Made by a program: the position numbers and the translations under genes. From an uncultured Proteiniphilum sp. (lineage in GTDB: Bacteria; Bacteroidota; Bacteroidia; Bacteroidales; Dysgonomonadaceae), in NCBI GenBank assembly GCA_927407015.1, contig CAKMJT010000021.1:42296-106295 (forward strand): a stretch of 64,000 nucleotides of DNA. Reading direction: 5' to 3'. The notes below the pieces were generated by a model. The model did no database searches and had not been told where the DNA came from. It was given only the letters and a program-made list of their open reading frames with translations. Positions 1 to 10,216 of the stretch are shown piece by piece. The first letter of the stretch is position 1. Each line of letters starts with the position of its first letter.

Positions 1-1186
1 CTTCGTCTATTTCATCGAACATGGCCATATACAGCATCTGTGCTCCCGATTTGATGCTGTGGTACATTTGATCCCATAAAAACTGCCCTTTGTACCGGTC
101 GTTTCTGGTGACATGATGCGGGTGCATATTCAAATCGGATGAGCCGGGGAAACAAAGTGGTGCGTACTCCACCTTGTTGGTTTTACACCACTGGATATCG
201 TTTTCTATTAACTTGCGAAAATCGGGGAAATTGCCCATCCCGTATCGACCGACAAACCAGGGCATGATTACATCCGCCGATTTGATCACTTCATGTAGTT
301 TGGGATCGGATAACGCATCGTTTCTTCTTTCACGCCAATAAGTAGGTACCCCCAGCATGATGCTGTAACCCAATTTTTTTAATCCACCGACAAGAGACTC
401 TACATCTGTAAGTGAGAAAGGCCGTCCATCGTTAAAGCCGACCCCCCACAGGGTGATAAGTGGTTTCCCATTCTGATAAAGATAAAATTTCTGTTTTGTC
501 CGGTCTTTTAATTGATACGCATTCATGATTGCCTGTGCATCCGCCAGTGTTTTACCCAGTCGTTCCGGAGTAAATCCACCCAGATCATACATGACACAAA
601 TGGCGCGCTGATGTGTATTTGAAGCTTCCATGGCATGCCGCAGCACCGTATCGAAATGATCTTTGCCATCGAGATTGTCTATGACTTCACCCACAAAACG
701 TTGTACAAAAGCCCCATCAATACCATATTCTTTCATCCATTTGAAATGGAGCAACACGGTGGATTTATCGTAATTACTGTAGACCTGTGCTTTTTGTCCA
801 TTGGGAAGGATAAAATTGCCGGGCGTATATTTCACCTCATACTCCCTCATATCGGGCCACATATCGATGCTGTTTCTGCGCACTCCCGGTGCAAACATCT
901 CACTCTCCCTGTAATGATACCATTCGGTATTTTTGTGTTTGCTGTGTGAACAGTTGCCGCCCGGTGCACAAAACCAGCCCTGATATCCCGCCATAACCAG
1001 TCCACGGTAAGAATCGAAGGGTTCACCCTTTTGATGTGGACTGAAATCAGGTTTATTGAAAATCTCACCCATCACCGGAGGAGGTTCCGGCGGCTTCACC
1101 AGATCCGCAATTTCTTTTTCTCCGCTATTACAGGCAAATAAGAGAAACAAGATGTGTAGTATCGTAAGACTGTAAAAAGTTTTCAT
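1..1186 (-). CDS. GH71/99-like glycoside hydrolase lipoprotein (3' end outside window)
   Basis: An open frame runs from ATG at 1186 to the left edge without a stop, giving about 395 residues with the C-terminus missing. The N-terminus is a lipoprotein signal with the lipid-accepting Cys at about residue 19 (LLFAC). The body carries features I associate with the GH71/GH99-like proteins of Bacteroidetes PULs: an early AGYQGWF block, a PWFVGRYG block and a late MAMFDEIDE block with acidic residues. GH99 enzymes are endo-alpha-mannanases and GH71 enzymes are alpha-1,3-glucanases, so the substrate cannot be fixed from sequence alone. It starts 11 nt after the GH3 stop codon, so it is very probably the last visible gene of the PUL operon. 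Likely site of action is the outer membrane or periplasm. Confidence 0.75.
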   Translation of the reverse strand, partial: MKTFYSLTILHILFLLFACNSGEKEIADLVKPPEPPPVMGEIFNKPDFSPHQKGEPFDSYRGLVMAGYQGWFCAPGGNCSHSKHKNTEWYHYRESEMFAPGVRRNSIDMWPDMREYEVKYTPGNFILPNGQKAQVYSNYDKSTVLLHFKWMKEYGIDGAFVQRFVGEVIDNLDGKDHFDTVLRHAMEASNTHQRAICVMYDLGGFTPERLGKTLADAQAIMNAYQLKDRTKQKFYLYQNGKPLITLWGVGFNDGRPFSLTDVESLVGGLKKLGYSIMLGVPTYWRERRNDALSDPKLHEVIKSADVIMPWFVGRYGMGNFPDFRKLIENDIQWCKTNKVEYAPLCFPGSSDLNMHPHHVTRNDRYKGQFLWDQMYHSIKSGAQMLYMAMFDEIDE

Positions 1187-1197
1187 ACCTCATGACG

Positions 1198-4065
1198 TTA
1201 TTTATCCTCATCAATCGTTAACTTCTTATATTTTGTAACGAATGTCAGATTTTGTATTTCTGAATCCTTTTCAATGTCAAAATTGATTTTCGTTTCTTGT
1301 CCCGGATCCAGTTCAAAATGATGCACCTCATCCGCCCGGCTATCGTTCATATAGAGATATATTTTACCCGTATCGGTTAAGTTTCCTTTATTTTTAACCG
1401 TCACAAACACGTTTTTCTCGTGGTTCACGAGATTCTCCTCCATACCCGTGTACAGGATATCAAAATCAGCAGAAAATGAGAAGGGATACTCGATTATTCC
1501 ATTCAGTCCCTCTGATGCTTGCTGAAAGCCCACACTGTGTTTGATCCTGTCGGCAGCTTTATAAGAAGGGCTTTTTCCGCCCACCATGATTTTGAATTCA
1601 CCCGGTTCAACAACACGATCCATTTTGTCATTCAGTAAAGAGAGATCGTAAGGGGACAGTTTAAATATCACTTCCCTGGTTTCCCGGGGTGCTAACGTTA
1701 TTCTTTCGAAATCTTTCAACTCCATTACCCGCGTTTTCACACTTGCATACATGTCGGTCATGTACAGTTGAACCACTTCGTCTCCTTTCCGCTCACCCGT
1801 ATTGGATACCTTTACTTTTACAAGCACGTTCCCGTCCGATTGTACTTCGGTTTTCAAATCGGTATAGCTGAACTGTGTATAGCTCAATCCATATCCGAAC
1901 GGATAAAGCGGGTAATATTCCATATCAGCATATTCGTACCTGCGACCCGATGTTTTAAAATTATAATAAAGGGGTAATTGTCCCACGTGACGTGGAAAGG
2001 TCATGGGCAGACGTCCCGCCGGGTTATAATCTCCGAAGAGGACATCGGCTGTAGCATGCCCACCCTCCTGTCCCGGGAGCCAGTTCACTAGAATGGCTTG
2101 ACAATTTTCGGCTGCATGGGAAAGATTATAGGGTCGACCGGCCTGTAAGACCAATATTATCGGTTTTCCCGTTTTGCAAACGTCCTCCAGCATCTTTTGC
2201 TGGTATCCCGGCAAGTCAAGCGTCGCCAAGTCATGATTCTCGCCTGAGGTCTTTACCAATCCCTCGATATTCTCACTCGTGGAACAATCACCCAACACAA
2301 TGACAACGACGTCTGACCTGTCGACTACAGCCAATACCTTATCAATATCATATCTTTCCTGACTAAAAAACTCGCAACCTTTCTCATAGAGAACTTTCGT
2401 ATTGGGCCCCACAGCAGTTTTGATACCTGTCAAAACAGACTTCAGCTGACCGGGTTGCAGTTGTTGTGTGTAATCTCCCGGCTGCAGATCATCGGCGCCG
2501 GGGCCGATTACCGCGATGGTATTGATCGACTTTGACAGTGGCAGGATATTGTTTTTATTTTCAAGCAACACGACAGCCTGTCGTGCTGCTTCGCGTGCTA
2601 CGTCCTTATGCTCGGGACTATTCCATCCCGGATATATCAGATCCCAATCCAAAGGTTTAGAGGGATTATGCTCGAAGAGTCCATTTCTATATATCACACG
2701 CAGCAAACTTCGACAAACGTTGTCGAGGTTTTCCCTATTTAATTCTCCCTTTTTTGCGGCTTCGATCACCTCCCTGTTATTGTAGGTATCCCCACAGTTG
2801 GTGGCAATACCTGCCGCTAAGGCTTGATTGGCTGCTTCGACAACATCTTTTGCGGTATAATGCTTTCTGCTGGTGAGGTTACCCAGAGCGCCACAATCGC
2901 TGACTATATAACCATCGAATCCCCACTCTTCCCGTAAAATGCCATGAAGCAGCTCCTCGCTTTTGGCAATGGGAACGCCCAAATAGTCGGAATAAGCCAT
3001 CATAATCGACTGGCAATCGTAGTGCTTCACCACGTGGCGAAATGGAACCAGATGAACCTCACGAGCCTCTCTTTCCGATAAGCCGATATCATGTGAATCC
3101 CTTCCTCCAAGAGGTGCTCCATGCATTCCAAAGTGTTTTGGTGTAGTCAACAACCCTTTGGACTGGTAACCTTTGATCCAGGCTCCTCCTATTTGAGAAA
3201 CAAGTACAGGATCTTCTCCATAGGTCTCTTCACACCGTCCCCAGCGAGCATCTTGGGCAACGTCCAGAACAGGTGACCACGCTTGTAATGTATGGGCACT
3301 GACTGTTTCATCTCCAATAATCATGGCTACTTTTTCAACCAGCTCTTTGTTCCATGTTGCACCCATGGCTATGGATTGGGGAAATATGGTCGCACCGCTT
3401 CCATAGGAGTACCCATGGATCGCTTCTACTTTATTTAAAAAAGGAATTCCCAAACGGGGTATACCAGGTATTCCCCAACCTTCCCTGAGCAATTCCATTT
3501 TATCTGCTGGAGTCATGGCGGCCAACAACAACTCAACTCGCTTTTCTACTGGAAGTTGCGAATCTCTCCAAGGTTGTTCAACCTTTTCTTCCACGACGTT
3601 ATTCTTTTCTTCAAAAACAACATCTATCTCATTGATAGATATGCTTTTGTTCACAATTCCACTTTTGAATGATATTCTTACATGGACACCGTATTTAGGA
3701 GAAAAATTTATTGTAAACCGATTATTTCCTTTTACAGTGTAATCAATGGCATCGCCAAGATTCATTGGATCATAGGTGACAAAAATATCAACCAGATCCC
3801 TCAATTCTCTGTTTGAAATACCTTTCGAATCAATTACCAATCCTTTTACATCACTCGGCGTTTGCAATGTAAACATCAAAAAATGATTGTCTTTCACATG
3901 ATCTGAAGAAAGCACCCAACCGGTAGAAGGATTACCATCCAACGTCAAGACCGACTGATTGGCATTGACTGAGGCTGATACGGCAACAATTCCCTTTTCT
4001 TGTGATAAAACCGGCGCAAAAGAAAACAGAGAAAAAAGGATAATACAAAATAATGCTTTATTCAT
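1198..4065 (-). CDS. Glycoside hydrolase family 3 protein with N-terminal discoidin-like domain
   Basis: 955 residues with a signal peptide ending near residue 21. Residues about 25-155 look like a beta-sandwich of the F5/8 (discoidin/CBM32) type. The GH3 N-terminal TIM barrel follows (about 175-470), with the conserved KHF near 310 and the nucleophile Asp in VSDCG at about 390. The GH3 C-terminal sandwich (about 500-720) and a fibronectin-III-like domain come next, plus an extra C-terminal beta domain of about 100 residues. GH3 enzymes release terminal beta-linked glucose, xylose or related sugars, typically in the periplasm. It lies downstream of SusC/SusD and directly upstream of the GH71/99-like gene in the same orientation. 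The extra domains make it longer than a minimal BglX-type enzyme. Family is secure; substrate is unknown. Confidence 0.92.
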   Translation of the reverse strand: MNKALFCIILFSLFSFAPVLSQEKGIVAVSASVNANQSVLTLDGNPSTGWVLSSDHVKDNHFLMFTLQTPSDVKGLVIDSKGISNRELRDLVDIFVTYDPMNLGDAIDYTVKGNNRFTINFSPKYGVHVRISFKSGIVNKSISINEIDVVFEEKNNVVEEKVEQPWRDSQLPVEKRVELLLAAMTPADKMELLREGWGIPGIPRLGIPFLNKVEAIHGYSYGSGATIFPQSIAMGATWNKELVEKVAMIIGDETVSAHTLQAWSPVLDVAQDARWGRCEETYGEDPVLVSQIGGAWIKGYQSKGLLTTPKHFGMHGAPLGGRDSHDIGLSEREAREVHLVPFRHVVKHYDCQSIMMAYSDYLGVPIAKSEELLHGILREEWGFDGYIVSDCGALGNLTSRKHYTAKDVVEAANQALAAGIATNCGDTYNNREVIEAAKKGELNRENLDNVCRSLLRVIYRNGLFEHNPSKPLDWDLIYPGWNSPEHKDVAREAARQAVVLLENKNNILPLSKSINTIAVIGPGADDLQPGDYTQQLQPGQLKSVLTGIKTAVGPNTKVLYEKGCEFFSQERYDIDKVLAVVDRSDVVVIVLGDCSTSENIEGLVKTSGENHDLATLDLPGYQQKMLEDVCKTGKPIILVLQAGRPYNLSHAAENCQAILVNWLPGQEGGHATADVLFGDYNPAGRLPMTFPRHVGQLPLYYNFKTSGRRYEYADMEYYPLYPFGYGLSYTQFSYTDLKTEVQSDGNVLVKVKVSNTGERKGDEVVQLYMTDMYASVKTRVMELKDFERITLAPRETREVIFKLSPYDLSLLNDKMDRVVEPGEFKIMVGGKSPSYKAADRIKHSVGFQQASEGLNGIIEYPFSFSADFDILYTGMEENLVNHEKNVFVTVKNKGNLTDTGKIYLYMNDSRADEVHHFELDPGQETKINFDIEKDSEIQNLTFVTKYKKLTIDEDK

Positions 4066-4137
4066 GTGATTTAATTATAAATTAATTCGATCATTTTTGT
4101 TGCCTGACAAGATCGCATAAGCACAACTGTATTTACA

Positions 4138-4193
4138 ATAATCACCTTAAATCAATTTCTTATTCATTAAAGAGACTGATTCAAGGTGATTAT
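4138..4193 (-). other. Intercistronic stem-loop between DUF3823 gene and GH3 gene
   Basis: Two 17-nt arms (4138-4154 and 4177-4193) are inverted complements with one mismatch and enclose a 22-nt loop. The hairpin begins about 25 nt after the DUF3823 stop on the minus strand. It is not followed by a T-run in that direction, so it is not a standard intrinsic terminator. It could protect the 3' end of the susCD part of the message or lower read-through into the glycosidases. Structure is seen; function is inferred. Confidence 0.6.
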
Positions 4194-4218
4194 ATGTTCA
4201 GCTTTTCACTTTTAGAAT

Positions 4219-5010
4219 TTAATTATTTGGAACCTCAATTTTAACTATCGGTGAATAAACATGCTTGCGATAGGTGTCGTCAACAGCTGCTCCTGCACGT
4301 ACATAGTAGGTGTATCCATTTTTAACTTGCATCAGAGCAAACTGATATTCAGGAGTTGTATTGTTACCCGGACCTTTACTGATTAAAGTCGCCCAACTAT
4401 TATCATTGTTATTGGCAGGCCGAATCCTGACGTAATCATTGTACTCGGGTATACCGATGCTGCTGTCCGCACCGTTGCCGCAATAAGGCGTGAGACTCAG
4501 AAAGGGTCTCAATTCGTAGAGCCGGGGGAGTATTTTCCCATCTTTCTCCAATAGCGGAGCTTTTACCTTAAAAGACATCTTCACGTAATACTTCGCATCA
4601 TTCGAAATCAATTCAGCCTTGTAATCCACGATCTGTATATAGGGAGTAACCGTGAAGTTATGCTCCAGCGCTTTTTTCAATTCCAGATTCTTGATCGTGT
4701 CCATGGGCCAGAAAGGACCATTGTAGGGAAGCATATCGTAAGTTCCGGCGAAAAGCTTAGTGTTTTGATATGTTCCATCCTGCTTTATCCGCAAATCCTG
4801 AAAGTTAGATGCGCCACCTTCTAGTCCAGTCCAGGATCTTTCCCAAATACGAATTTGCCAGTCGTTCTGGGACGAAAGCAGCGGTTCATTCGTATATGAA
4901 TCCATTACTGTTCCCTTCCAGACGCAATTGGGTTCTTCCCAATTATCTAATTCAAAACAAGAGGAGAAACTAAACAGTATCACTCCCATTAAAAATAGTA
5001 TTTTTTTCAT
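4219..5010 (-). CDS. DUF3823 domain lipoprotein (SusE/F-position surface protein)
   Basis: 263 residues. The N-terminus is a lipoprotein signal with Cys at about 18 (FSSC). The body begins with a region typical of DUF3823 (WKGTVMDSYTNEPL, then RIWERSW), a beta-rich domain found in PUL lipoproteins next to SusC/SusD. It starts 27 nt after the SusD stop and is clearly in the same operon. Proteins in this position often sit on the outer surface and bind glycan, as SusE and SusF do, but no binding residues can be assigned here. Family call is fairly sure; glycan binding is inferred from position. Confidence 0.8.
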   Translation of the reverse strand: MKKILFLMGVILFSFSSCFELDNWEEPNCVWKGTVMDSYTNEPLLSSQNDWQIRIWERSWTGLEGGASNFQDLRIKQDGTYQNTKLFAGTYDMLPYNGPFWPMDTIKNLELKKALEHNFTVTPYIQIVDYKAELISNDAKYYVKMSFKVKAPLLEKDGKILPRLYELRPFLSLTPYCGNGADSSIGIPEYNDYVRIRPANNNDNSWATLISKGPGNNTTPEYQFALMQVKNGYTYYVRAGAAVDDTYRKHVYSPIVKIEVPNN

Positions 5011-5037
5011 GAATTCTCTAAATTTATTAATGATACA

Positions 5038-7041
5038 TTAACGGAATGGATTTTGGGGTAAGAGGTTCGGGTTTTTATTGATTTCGCCCGAAGGTATTGA
5101 CTGATAATAACAGATTCTATTAGCAGTCCAAGTTCGATTACCCATTTCACGCTCATCCAGATAAATATATTTATCTTCATCCAGCACGTAATAACAGGAA
5201 AGAATTCGGGGTCTAAACTGTTCTAGAACTTTGTCAGCCACTCTCCAGCGCCGCAAATCCCACCAGCGGTGATTTTCACCCCATAATTCACGATATCGCT
5301 CATCCCGGATAAACTGTAATTCGCTGTCGATGGGGTAAACCGTGGTTGTTTTTTCATAATCCCAGGCTATCAGGTCGGCAGGATCATTTGAAATATCAAG
5401 GTTGGTGCAACCTGCTCTTTCCCTGATTTTACGAATATAGGTATTGGCTTCGTCCTTGTGACCTAATTCATAAGCGGCTTCTGCATGATTCAGATAAACT
5501 TCGCCTAAGCGGAATGCTACCCAAGGCTGGAAACTGGCATGTTCAATAATTTTACCTTTCTCCATTTTTGGGTTGATATATTTTTGTACATATGCACCCG
5601 TGAGGCAATTGTTCTCTCTGCCGGTAGAAGTTCTTGTTCCGTGTGCACCAATCACATTGATGTAATAAGTGCCCCCTTCTTCCTTTACCGTGATGTTATG
5701 AATATTGGCAGCTTCCTGGGCGGTAAGCGTATACTTCGTGTTATAATCATTACTCAGTAAACGATTACCATTCGTATTGTGCGGAGACTCGTTGTTCAGC
5801 CCATCTATTACAACGTCTGCTTCCCACTGGAAAGTTTTGTACAAACCGCGACGAATTTCAAATGATACATCCTGAAATACATCCCCATTAAAAAACATGC
5901 TACCGCGCATACGGGGTTCCATACCGTTTTTGATATCAGCAGGGCTGTCCCAACGCTTCGGGGTTCCATCTTCTGCAACAAGATCCGGAAAGCCTTCAAA
6001 TGACTGCATGGTTGTGAGGGAAGGATAAGCCTGCGCACCCACAAAATTTGACATACTGGGATTCGGAAGCATCAAGGCATCCCAGTTGTGTCCAATCAGG
6101 TAAGCATTGCGATTAAATATGTCGTGGTGGAGATAATTCTTGAAAAAGATCGTTTCCTTTGACTCGGTGTCCAAAAGCATCTCATGGAAATTTACTGCCA
6201 AATCGGTATACTCATTGTATAATTGGTAGGGACCGGACTCGATTAGCTCTTTGCTGGCATCGTATGAATATTGGAAAAACTCATTGGCCTTGCTGGCATC
6301 AATTCCTGCTAATCCTTTCTCATAAGCTTCCTCACCTGCAAAAGGCACATACTGGGTATATTTTGCAATCGTTGCTGCATATAGCATCAGACGCGACTGC
6401 AAGGCAAGAGCGGTCCATTTGGTACCACGATATTTATCTGCCTTTTCGGTCATATTCTCTGACGCAAACTTCAAATCTTCGTAAATGAACTTATAACAGT
6501 CATATTCGGTGTCACGTTTCACCCGCAAAGTCTCTACATCCGCCATGGGGTCCTGTACTTCACTGATGATGGGTATTCCACCGTAACGTTTCACCATACC
6601 CGAAAAAATGAATGCGCGCAGAAAACGAGCTTCGCCCAATAGTTCATTAAATTTTTTCTCCGTATAGAGATGTTTATATTTCTCAAAGTTATTGATAAAC
6701 ATGTTCACATCGCGTATACGATCATATCGCCAGTAATCGTTGCCGTTGTTATTCACCTGGGGATCTCCCACATACTCGGCCGACATGGTTGCCTGTTGTT
6801 GTTTCGGAGACTCCCATGTACCCCATGCATCACCGGGGCGATAACCGTTATTCTGTTGATAATGAAAATCCTCAATGGGTAACCATCCGTATAAACCTGC
6901 AAAATAGGTTTGTACGCCTGCCTCCGTACCGAAAAATTCAGCCTCTGTAAACTGTCCTTTAGGTTCCAAATCTAAATCTGCACACGAATAGAAACCACAA
7001 CAAAAGGCTATGAATACAATGATAATTTTTTTTATTTTCAT
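5038..7041 (-). CDS. RagB/SusD family outer-membrane glycan-binding lipoprotein
   Basis: 667 residues with a lipobox ending at Cys20 (GFYSC), followed by the typical SusD start (DLDLEPKGQFTE). The long helical TPR-like body and the C-terminal RWWDLRRW block (a late SusD family signature) are both present. SusD proteins form the lid over the SusC pore, capture oligosaccharides at the cell surface and hand them to the transporter. It begins 13 nt after the SusC stop, the usual susC-susD order. At 667 residues it is somewhat longer than classical SusD (about 550), which suggests additional surface loops. The substrate cannot be read from sequence. Confidence 0.95.
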   Translation of the reverse strand: MKIKKIIIVFIAFCCGFYSCADLDLEPKGQFTEAEFFGTEAGVQTYFAGLYGWLPIEDFHYQQNNGYRPGDAWGTWESPKQQQATMSAEYVGDPQVNNNGNDYWRYDRIRDVNMFINNFEKYKHLYTEKKFNELLGEARFLRAFIFSGMVKRYGGIPIISEVQDPMADVETLRVKRDTEYDCYKFIYEDLKFASENMTEKADKYRGTKWTALALQSRLMLYAATIAKYTQYVPFAGEEAYEKGLAGIDASKANEFFQYSYDASKELIESGPYQLYNEYTDLAVNFHEMLLDTESKETIFFKNYLHHDIFNRNAYLIGHNWDALMLPNPSMSNFVGAQAYPSLTTMQSFEGFPDLVAEDGTPKRWDSPADIKNGMEPRMRGSMFFNGDVFQDVSFEIRRGLYKTFQWEADVVIDGLNNESPHNTNGNRLLSNDYNTKYTLTAQEAANIHNITVKEEGGTYYINVIGAHGTRTSTGRENNCLTGAYVQKYINPKMEKGKIIEHASFQPWVAFRLGEVYLNHAEAAYELGHKDEANTYIRKIRERAGCTNLDISNDPADLIAWDYEKTTTVYPIDSELQFIRDERYRELWGENHRWWDLRRWRVADKVLEQFRPRILSCYYVLDEDKYIYLDEREMGNRTWTANRICYYQSIPSGEINKNPNLLPQNPFR

Positions 7042-7054
7042 ATTGTTCAGTTAT

Positions 7055-10000
7055 TTAGAATTTAAAACTTACTCCAACTGTATAAGTTTTATTGTTGGGA
7101 TATACATACATTCCTGCTGCGCCACCTTCAGAGCCCCCTGCTCTTTCCGTCGAGCTTGGGCGTTCCGGGTCAATATCCTTATCCAATTTTGAGAAAGTCA
7201 ACAGGTTATATCCATTCAGATAAATCCGGATATCCTTAATTTTCGCCTTGGTCAACAAGGATTTGGGTATGGAGTATCCCAGCTCCAGCGTTTTCATACG
7301 AACATAAGAAGCATCCATAATTCCATTTGAATTATCTCTACGAGAGCCGCCGCCTGTAAGGGGATAGTACCCCGAAATCCATTCGGTATCCGGATGCCAA
7401 AAATCGGCATTCGGGTCTATCGGGTGCCATCTGTCCAGGAACCAGTTCAAACTGTTTTGTCCACCAAAAGGCAACGCTTCTGTAAAGACTTCCGATAATT
7501 GGGTATAAACTTTGTGAGCACCTTGGAAATTGGCAGCGAGATCAAAACCTTTATAATTTGCAGCCAATGTAAACCCGTAATTGAAATAAGGCAATCCTCT
7601 GGTAGCCATCGGGCGATTATCACCTCCATCCACAATGCCGTCGCCATTCCAGTCAGTCAGATACCAGTCGCCGGGCAAAGTGGCCTGACCGATGGGATAT
7701 GTTGTATAGTTGCGGATTTCTTCCATGCTTGTAAACATTCCTTTTGATTCATTTGACCACCAGAAATCGTCACTCGGAAATCTCCCATTGTACCGGTTCC
7801 GCCATTGATCATACGAGTTACTGGCTGGGGACTCTTGCAGATACAACCACTTCCTTCGTGTAGATGAAATCTGTCCTGAGATAGAATAATTAAAATCTTC
7901 GATCCGACTGCGATAGATCAACTCAAATTCCCATCCATAATAGCGGTCACTATTCATGTTTACTTGCGGTAAAACTGCACCAACAGTACCGGGAATAACC
8001 GCTGTATTGGTAGCCATTAAACCATCGCGATCGCGTCTGAACAGATCAAAAGTTCCACTTATTTTGTTTCCCAGGAAGCCAAAATCCAATGCCACGTTTT
8101 GAGAAGTGATCTCTATCCATGTCTTCTGCAGATTTGGAATAGCGGTAGCGCGCAGCCCCTGTGATCCCACGCCCTTGGAGTAAATCCATCCAAAATCACC
8201 ATGGGTTTGGTATCCCACAAAAACTTCCGGATAATTGCCGGCATTTGCTTCATCTCCTAATTTACCGTGTGATACCCTTAACTTCAGGTTGGAGATAAAA
8301 TCAAAATTATTCTTGATGAAATTTTCTTCGCTTACACGCCATGCAGCCGCTACTGATGGGAAGAATCCCCAACGCTTTTCGGCAGCCCAGCGTGAATTTC
8401 CTTCATAACGGCCAATAAGGCTGAGCATATATTTTCCGACGTAATCGTAGTTCACCCTTCCAATGTATGCACTTTGTGAACGATCACCAGGTGTACCGCC
8501 CGACCCGGTTTGCCCACTGGTCTCACCAGCAAAAAGGTCCTCTGCGTTCAGTCTCAATATACGAGAAGCACTGAAGTTATCCCATTCCGAATAATTTTCT
8601 TCATAAATGATCTTCCCGTCGACATTGTGATCTCCAAAAGTATTTTTATAAGCCAAAGCCAATTGCATAGTGGTTCCGGTAGAATAGCTTGCGGAACGTG
8701 TGGCAGTATTGGTTGGACCATTTTCCAGTTTCGCCAATACATATGAATCGGATTCCTCTACATATTTATAGGTACTATACATTTGTTTGTATGTTTTTGT
8801 ATCCGGTGCATTGACAGAATAGTCATAAAATGCAGATGCCGACAAGCCTTTTACTCCGGGTATATCGTAGTTGAGTGACAAGGATCCATTCATTCTGCGG
8901 TCTTTTCTGTGGGTGTATCCTGTATACTTTTCATCCATTTTCCCTATCAGGTTTGTGAACTCATTGTTCCATGGCGTGTACCCATTGAGAAATTCAGGAT
9001 TATCATTGGCATAGAACGGAGTGCCTGGAATGGCAAGAAAAGCCACTTTATAATTGTCCCACAGACCAGCGGCTGGTTCATGTACGGCTCCTATGACTCC
9101 TCCTAAAGAAACTCTCATGCTTAGACGGTCGGTGATTTTCGCGTCGATGTTCGAACGTAAATTGTACCTGTCTGCCCATAATGAGCCACTGGCATATGCA
9201 CCATCTTGTTTCAAATAACCCAAACTGAAGAAGTAACGCAGTGTTTCTGTACCTCCATTAATACTCATATTGTGCTGAGTCTGAGGAGTTAGTTTGTTAA
9301 AGACGCGATCCTGCCAATTATATTCACTTGCATTGAGCGCTTCAACCATTTCTTCGTCGGAATGTATCGGCGACTTGCGAGAGAAATACATATTGTTGAA
9401 GTCCCTGTAATTTTGTTCATTCCTCAGTGTTTTCCATTCATGAACAGTATAGCCTCCGGGGATAAAAATCATTTCTTGCATGGTAATATTTCCCGAGTAG
9501 CTGATATCTACCTTCCCATTTTGTGAAGTACCACTCTTTGTTGTAATTAGCATGACTCCGTTGGCTGCTCGAATACCGTAAATTGCTGCCGATGCATCTT
9601 TTAACAAAGATATGGATTCAATTTCTTCCGGATCCATGCGTGCAAAATCGTCTTTACTGCGTGCTACACCATCAATTACAAACAACGGTTCGCCAAAACC
9701 ACGGACATCAATCACCGTGTTGTATTGCCCTGGTTGTGATGTCCTTTGTGTGATACGCAATCCTGGCATTTTACCACTCAACATGTTCACCACGTTCTCA
9801 TTCTTCGTGATCGTCAATTCTTCGCTGTTCACCGATGAAATCGAGCCGGTTAACGTTGCTTTTCTTTGTGTTCCATACCCTGTAACAACTACCTCTTCCA
9901 GAGCCTGCACATCTTCTAACAATGTGACGTTGATGTTTGCTCTGTTGTTTACATTTATTTCTTGAGGAATGTACCCCAGAAAGGAAACTACAAGAGTTGC

Positions 10001-10216
10001 ATTCCCCGGTATATTCAGGGAAAAATTGCCATCAATATCTGTTGCCGTCCCGATTGTTGTCCCCTTTTGGGTTACATTGGCTCCAATGATAGCTTCTCCT
10101 GTGTTGTCCGTTACTTTTCCAGTAACCTGAATGTTTTGAGCAAAGGCAGATAAAGAAATTGTACAAAACAAGATGTACATAATTCCTCTTGATAGATTTA
10201 AAATTTTTCTTTTCAT
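7055..10216 (-). CDS. SusC/RagA family TonB-linked outer-membrane transporter
   Basis: 1053 residues. Signal peptide to about residue 26, then a carboxypeptidase-regulatory-like domain (about 29-105), a TonB-box-like stretch EEVVVTGYGTQ at about 107-117, the plug domain (about 120-235) and a long 22-strand barrel ending in an aromatic residue (VSFKF). It imports oligosaccharides across the outer membrane using TonB energy, with the SusD lipoprotein encoded 13 nt downstream. The 425-nt gap upstream separates it from the membrane regulator and should contain its promoter. I did not find a TAnnTTTG box there, which would fit promoter activation by a dedicated regulator. Confidence 0.97.
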   Translation of the reverse strand: MKRKILNLSRGIMYILFCTISLSAFAQNIQVTGKVTDNTGEAIIGANVTQKGTTIGTATDIDGNFSLNIPGNATLVVSFLGYIPQEINVNNRANINVTLLEDVQALEEVVVTGYGTQRKATLTGSISSVNSEELTITKNENVVNMLSGKMPGLRITQRTSQPGQYNTVIDVRGFGEPLFVIDGVARSKDDFARMDPEEIESISLLKDASAAIYGIRAANGVMLITTKSGTSQNGKVDISYSGNITMQEMIFIPGGYTVHEWKTLRNEQNYRDFNNMYFSRKSPIHSDEEMVEALNASEYNWQDRVFNKLTPQTQHNMSINGGTETLRYFFSLGYLKQDGAYASGSLWADRYNLRSNIDAKITDRLSMRVSLGGVIGAVHEPAAGLWDNYKVAFLAIPGTPFYANDNPEFLNGYTPWNNEFTNLIGKMDEKYTGYTHRKDRRMNGSLSLNYDIPGVKGLSASAFYDYSVNAPDTKTYKQMYSTYKYVEESDSYVLAKLENGPTNTATRSASYSTGTTMQLALAYKNTFGDHNVDGKIIYEENYSEWDNFSASRILRLNAEDLFAGETSGQTGSGGTPGDRSQSAYIGRVNYDYVGKYMLSLIGRYEGNSRWAAEKRWGFFPSVAAAWRVSEENFIKNNFDFISNLKLRVSHGKLGDEANAGNYPEVFVGYQTHGDFGWIYSKGVGSQGLRATAIPNLQKTWIEITSQNVALDFGFLGNKISGTFDLFRRDRDGLMATNTAVIPGTVGAVLPQVNMNSDRYYGWEFELIYRSRIEDFNYSISGQISSTRRKWLYLQESPASNSYDQWRNRYNGRFPSDDFWWSNESKGMFTSMEEIRNYTTYPIGQATLPGDWYLTDWNGDGIVDGGDNRPMATRGLPYFNYGFTLAANYKGFDLAANFQGAHKVYTQLSEVFTEALPFGGQNSLNWFLDRWHPIDPNADFWHPDTEWISGYYPLTGGGSRRDNSNGIMDASYVRMKTLELGYSIPKSLLTKAKIKDIRIYLNGYNLLTFSKLDKDIDPERPSSTERAGGSEGGAAGMYVYPNNKTYTVGVSFKF

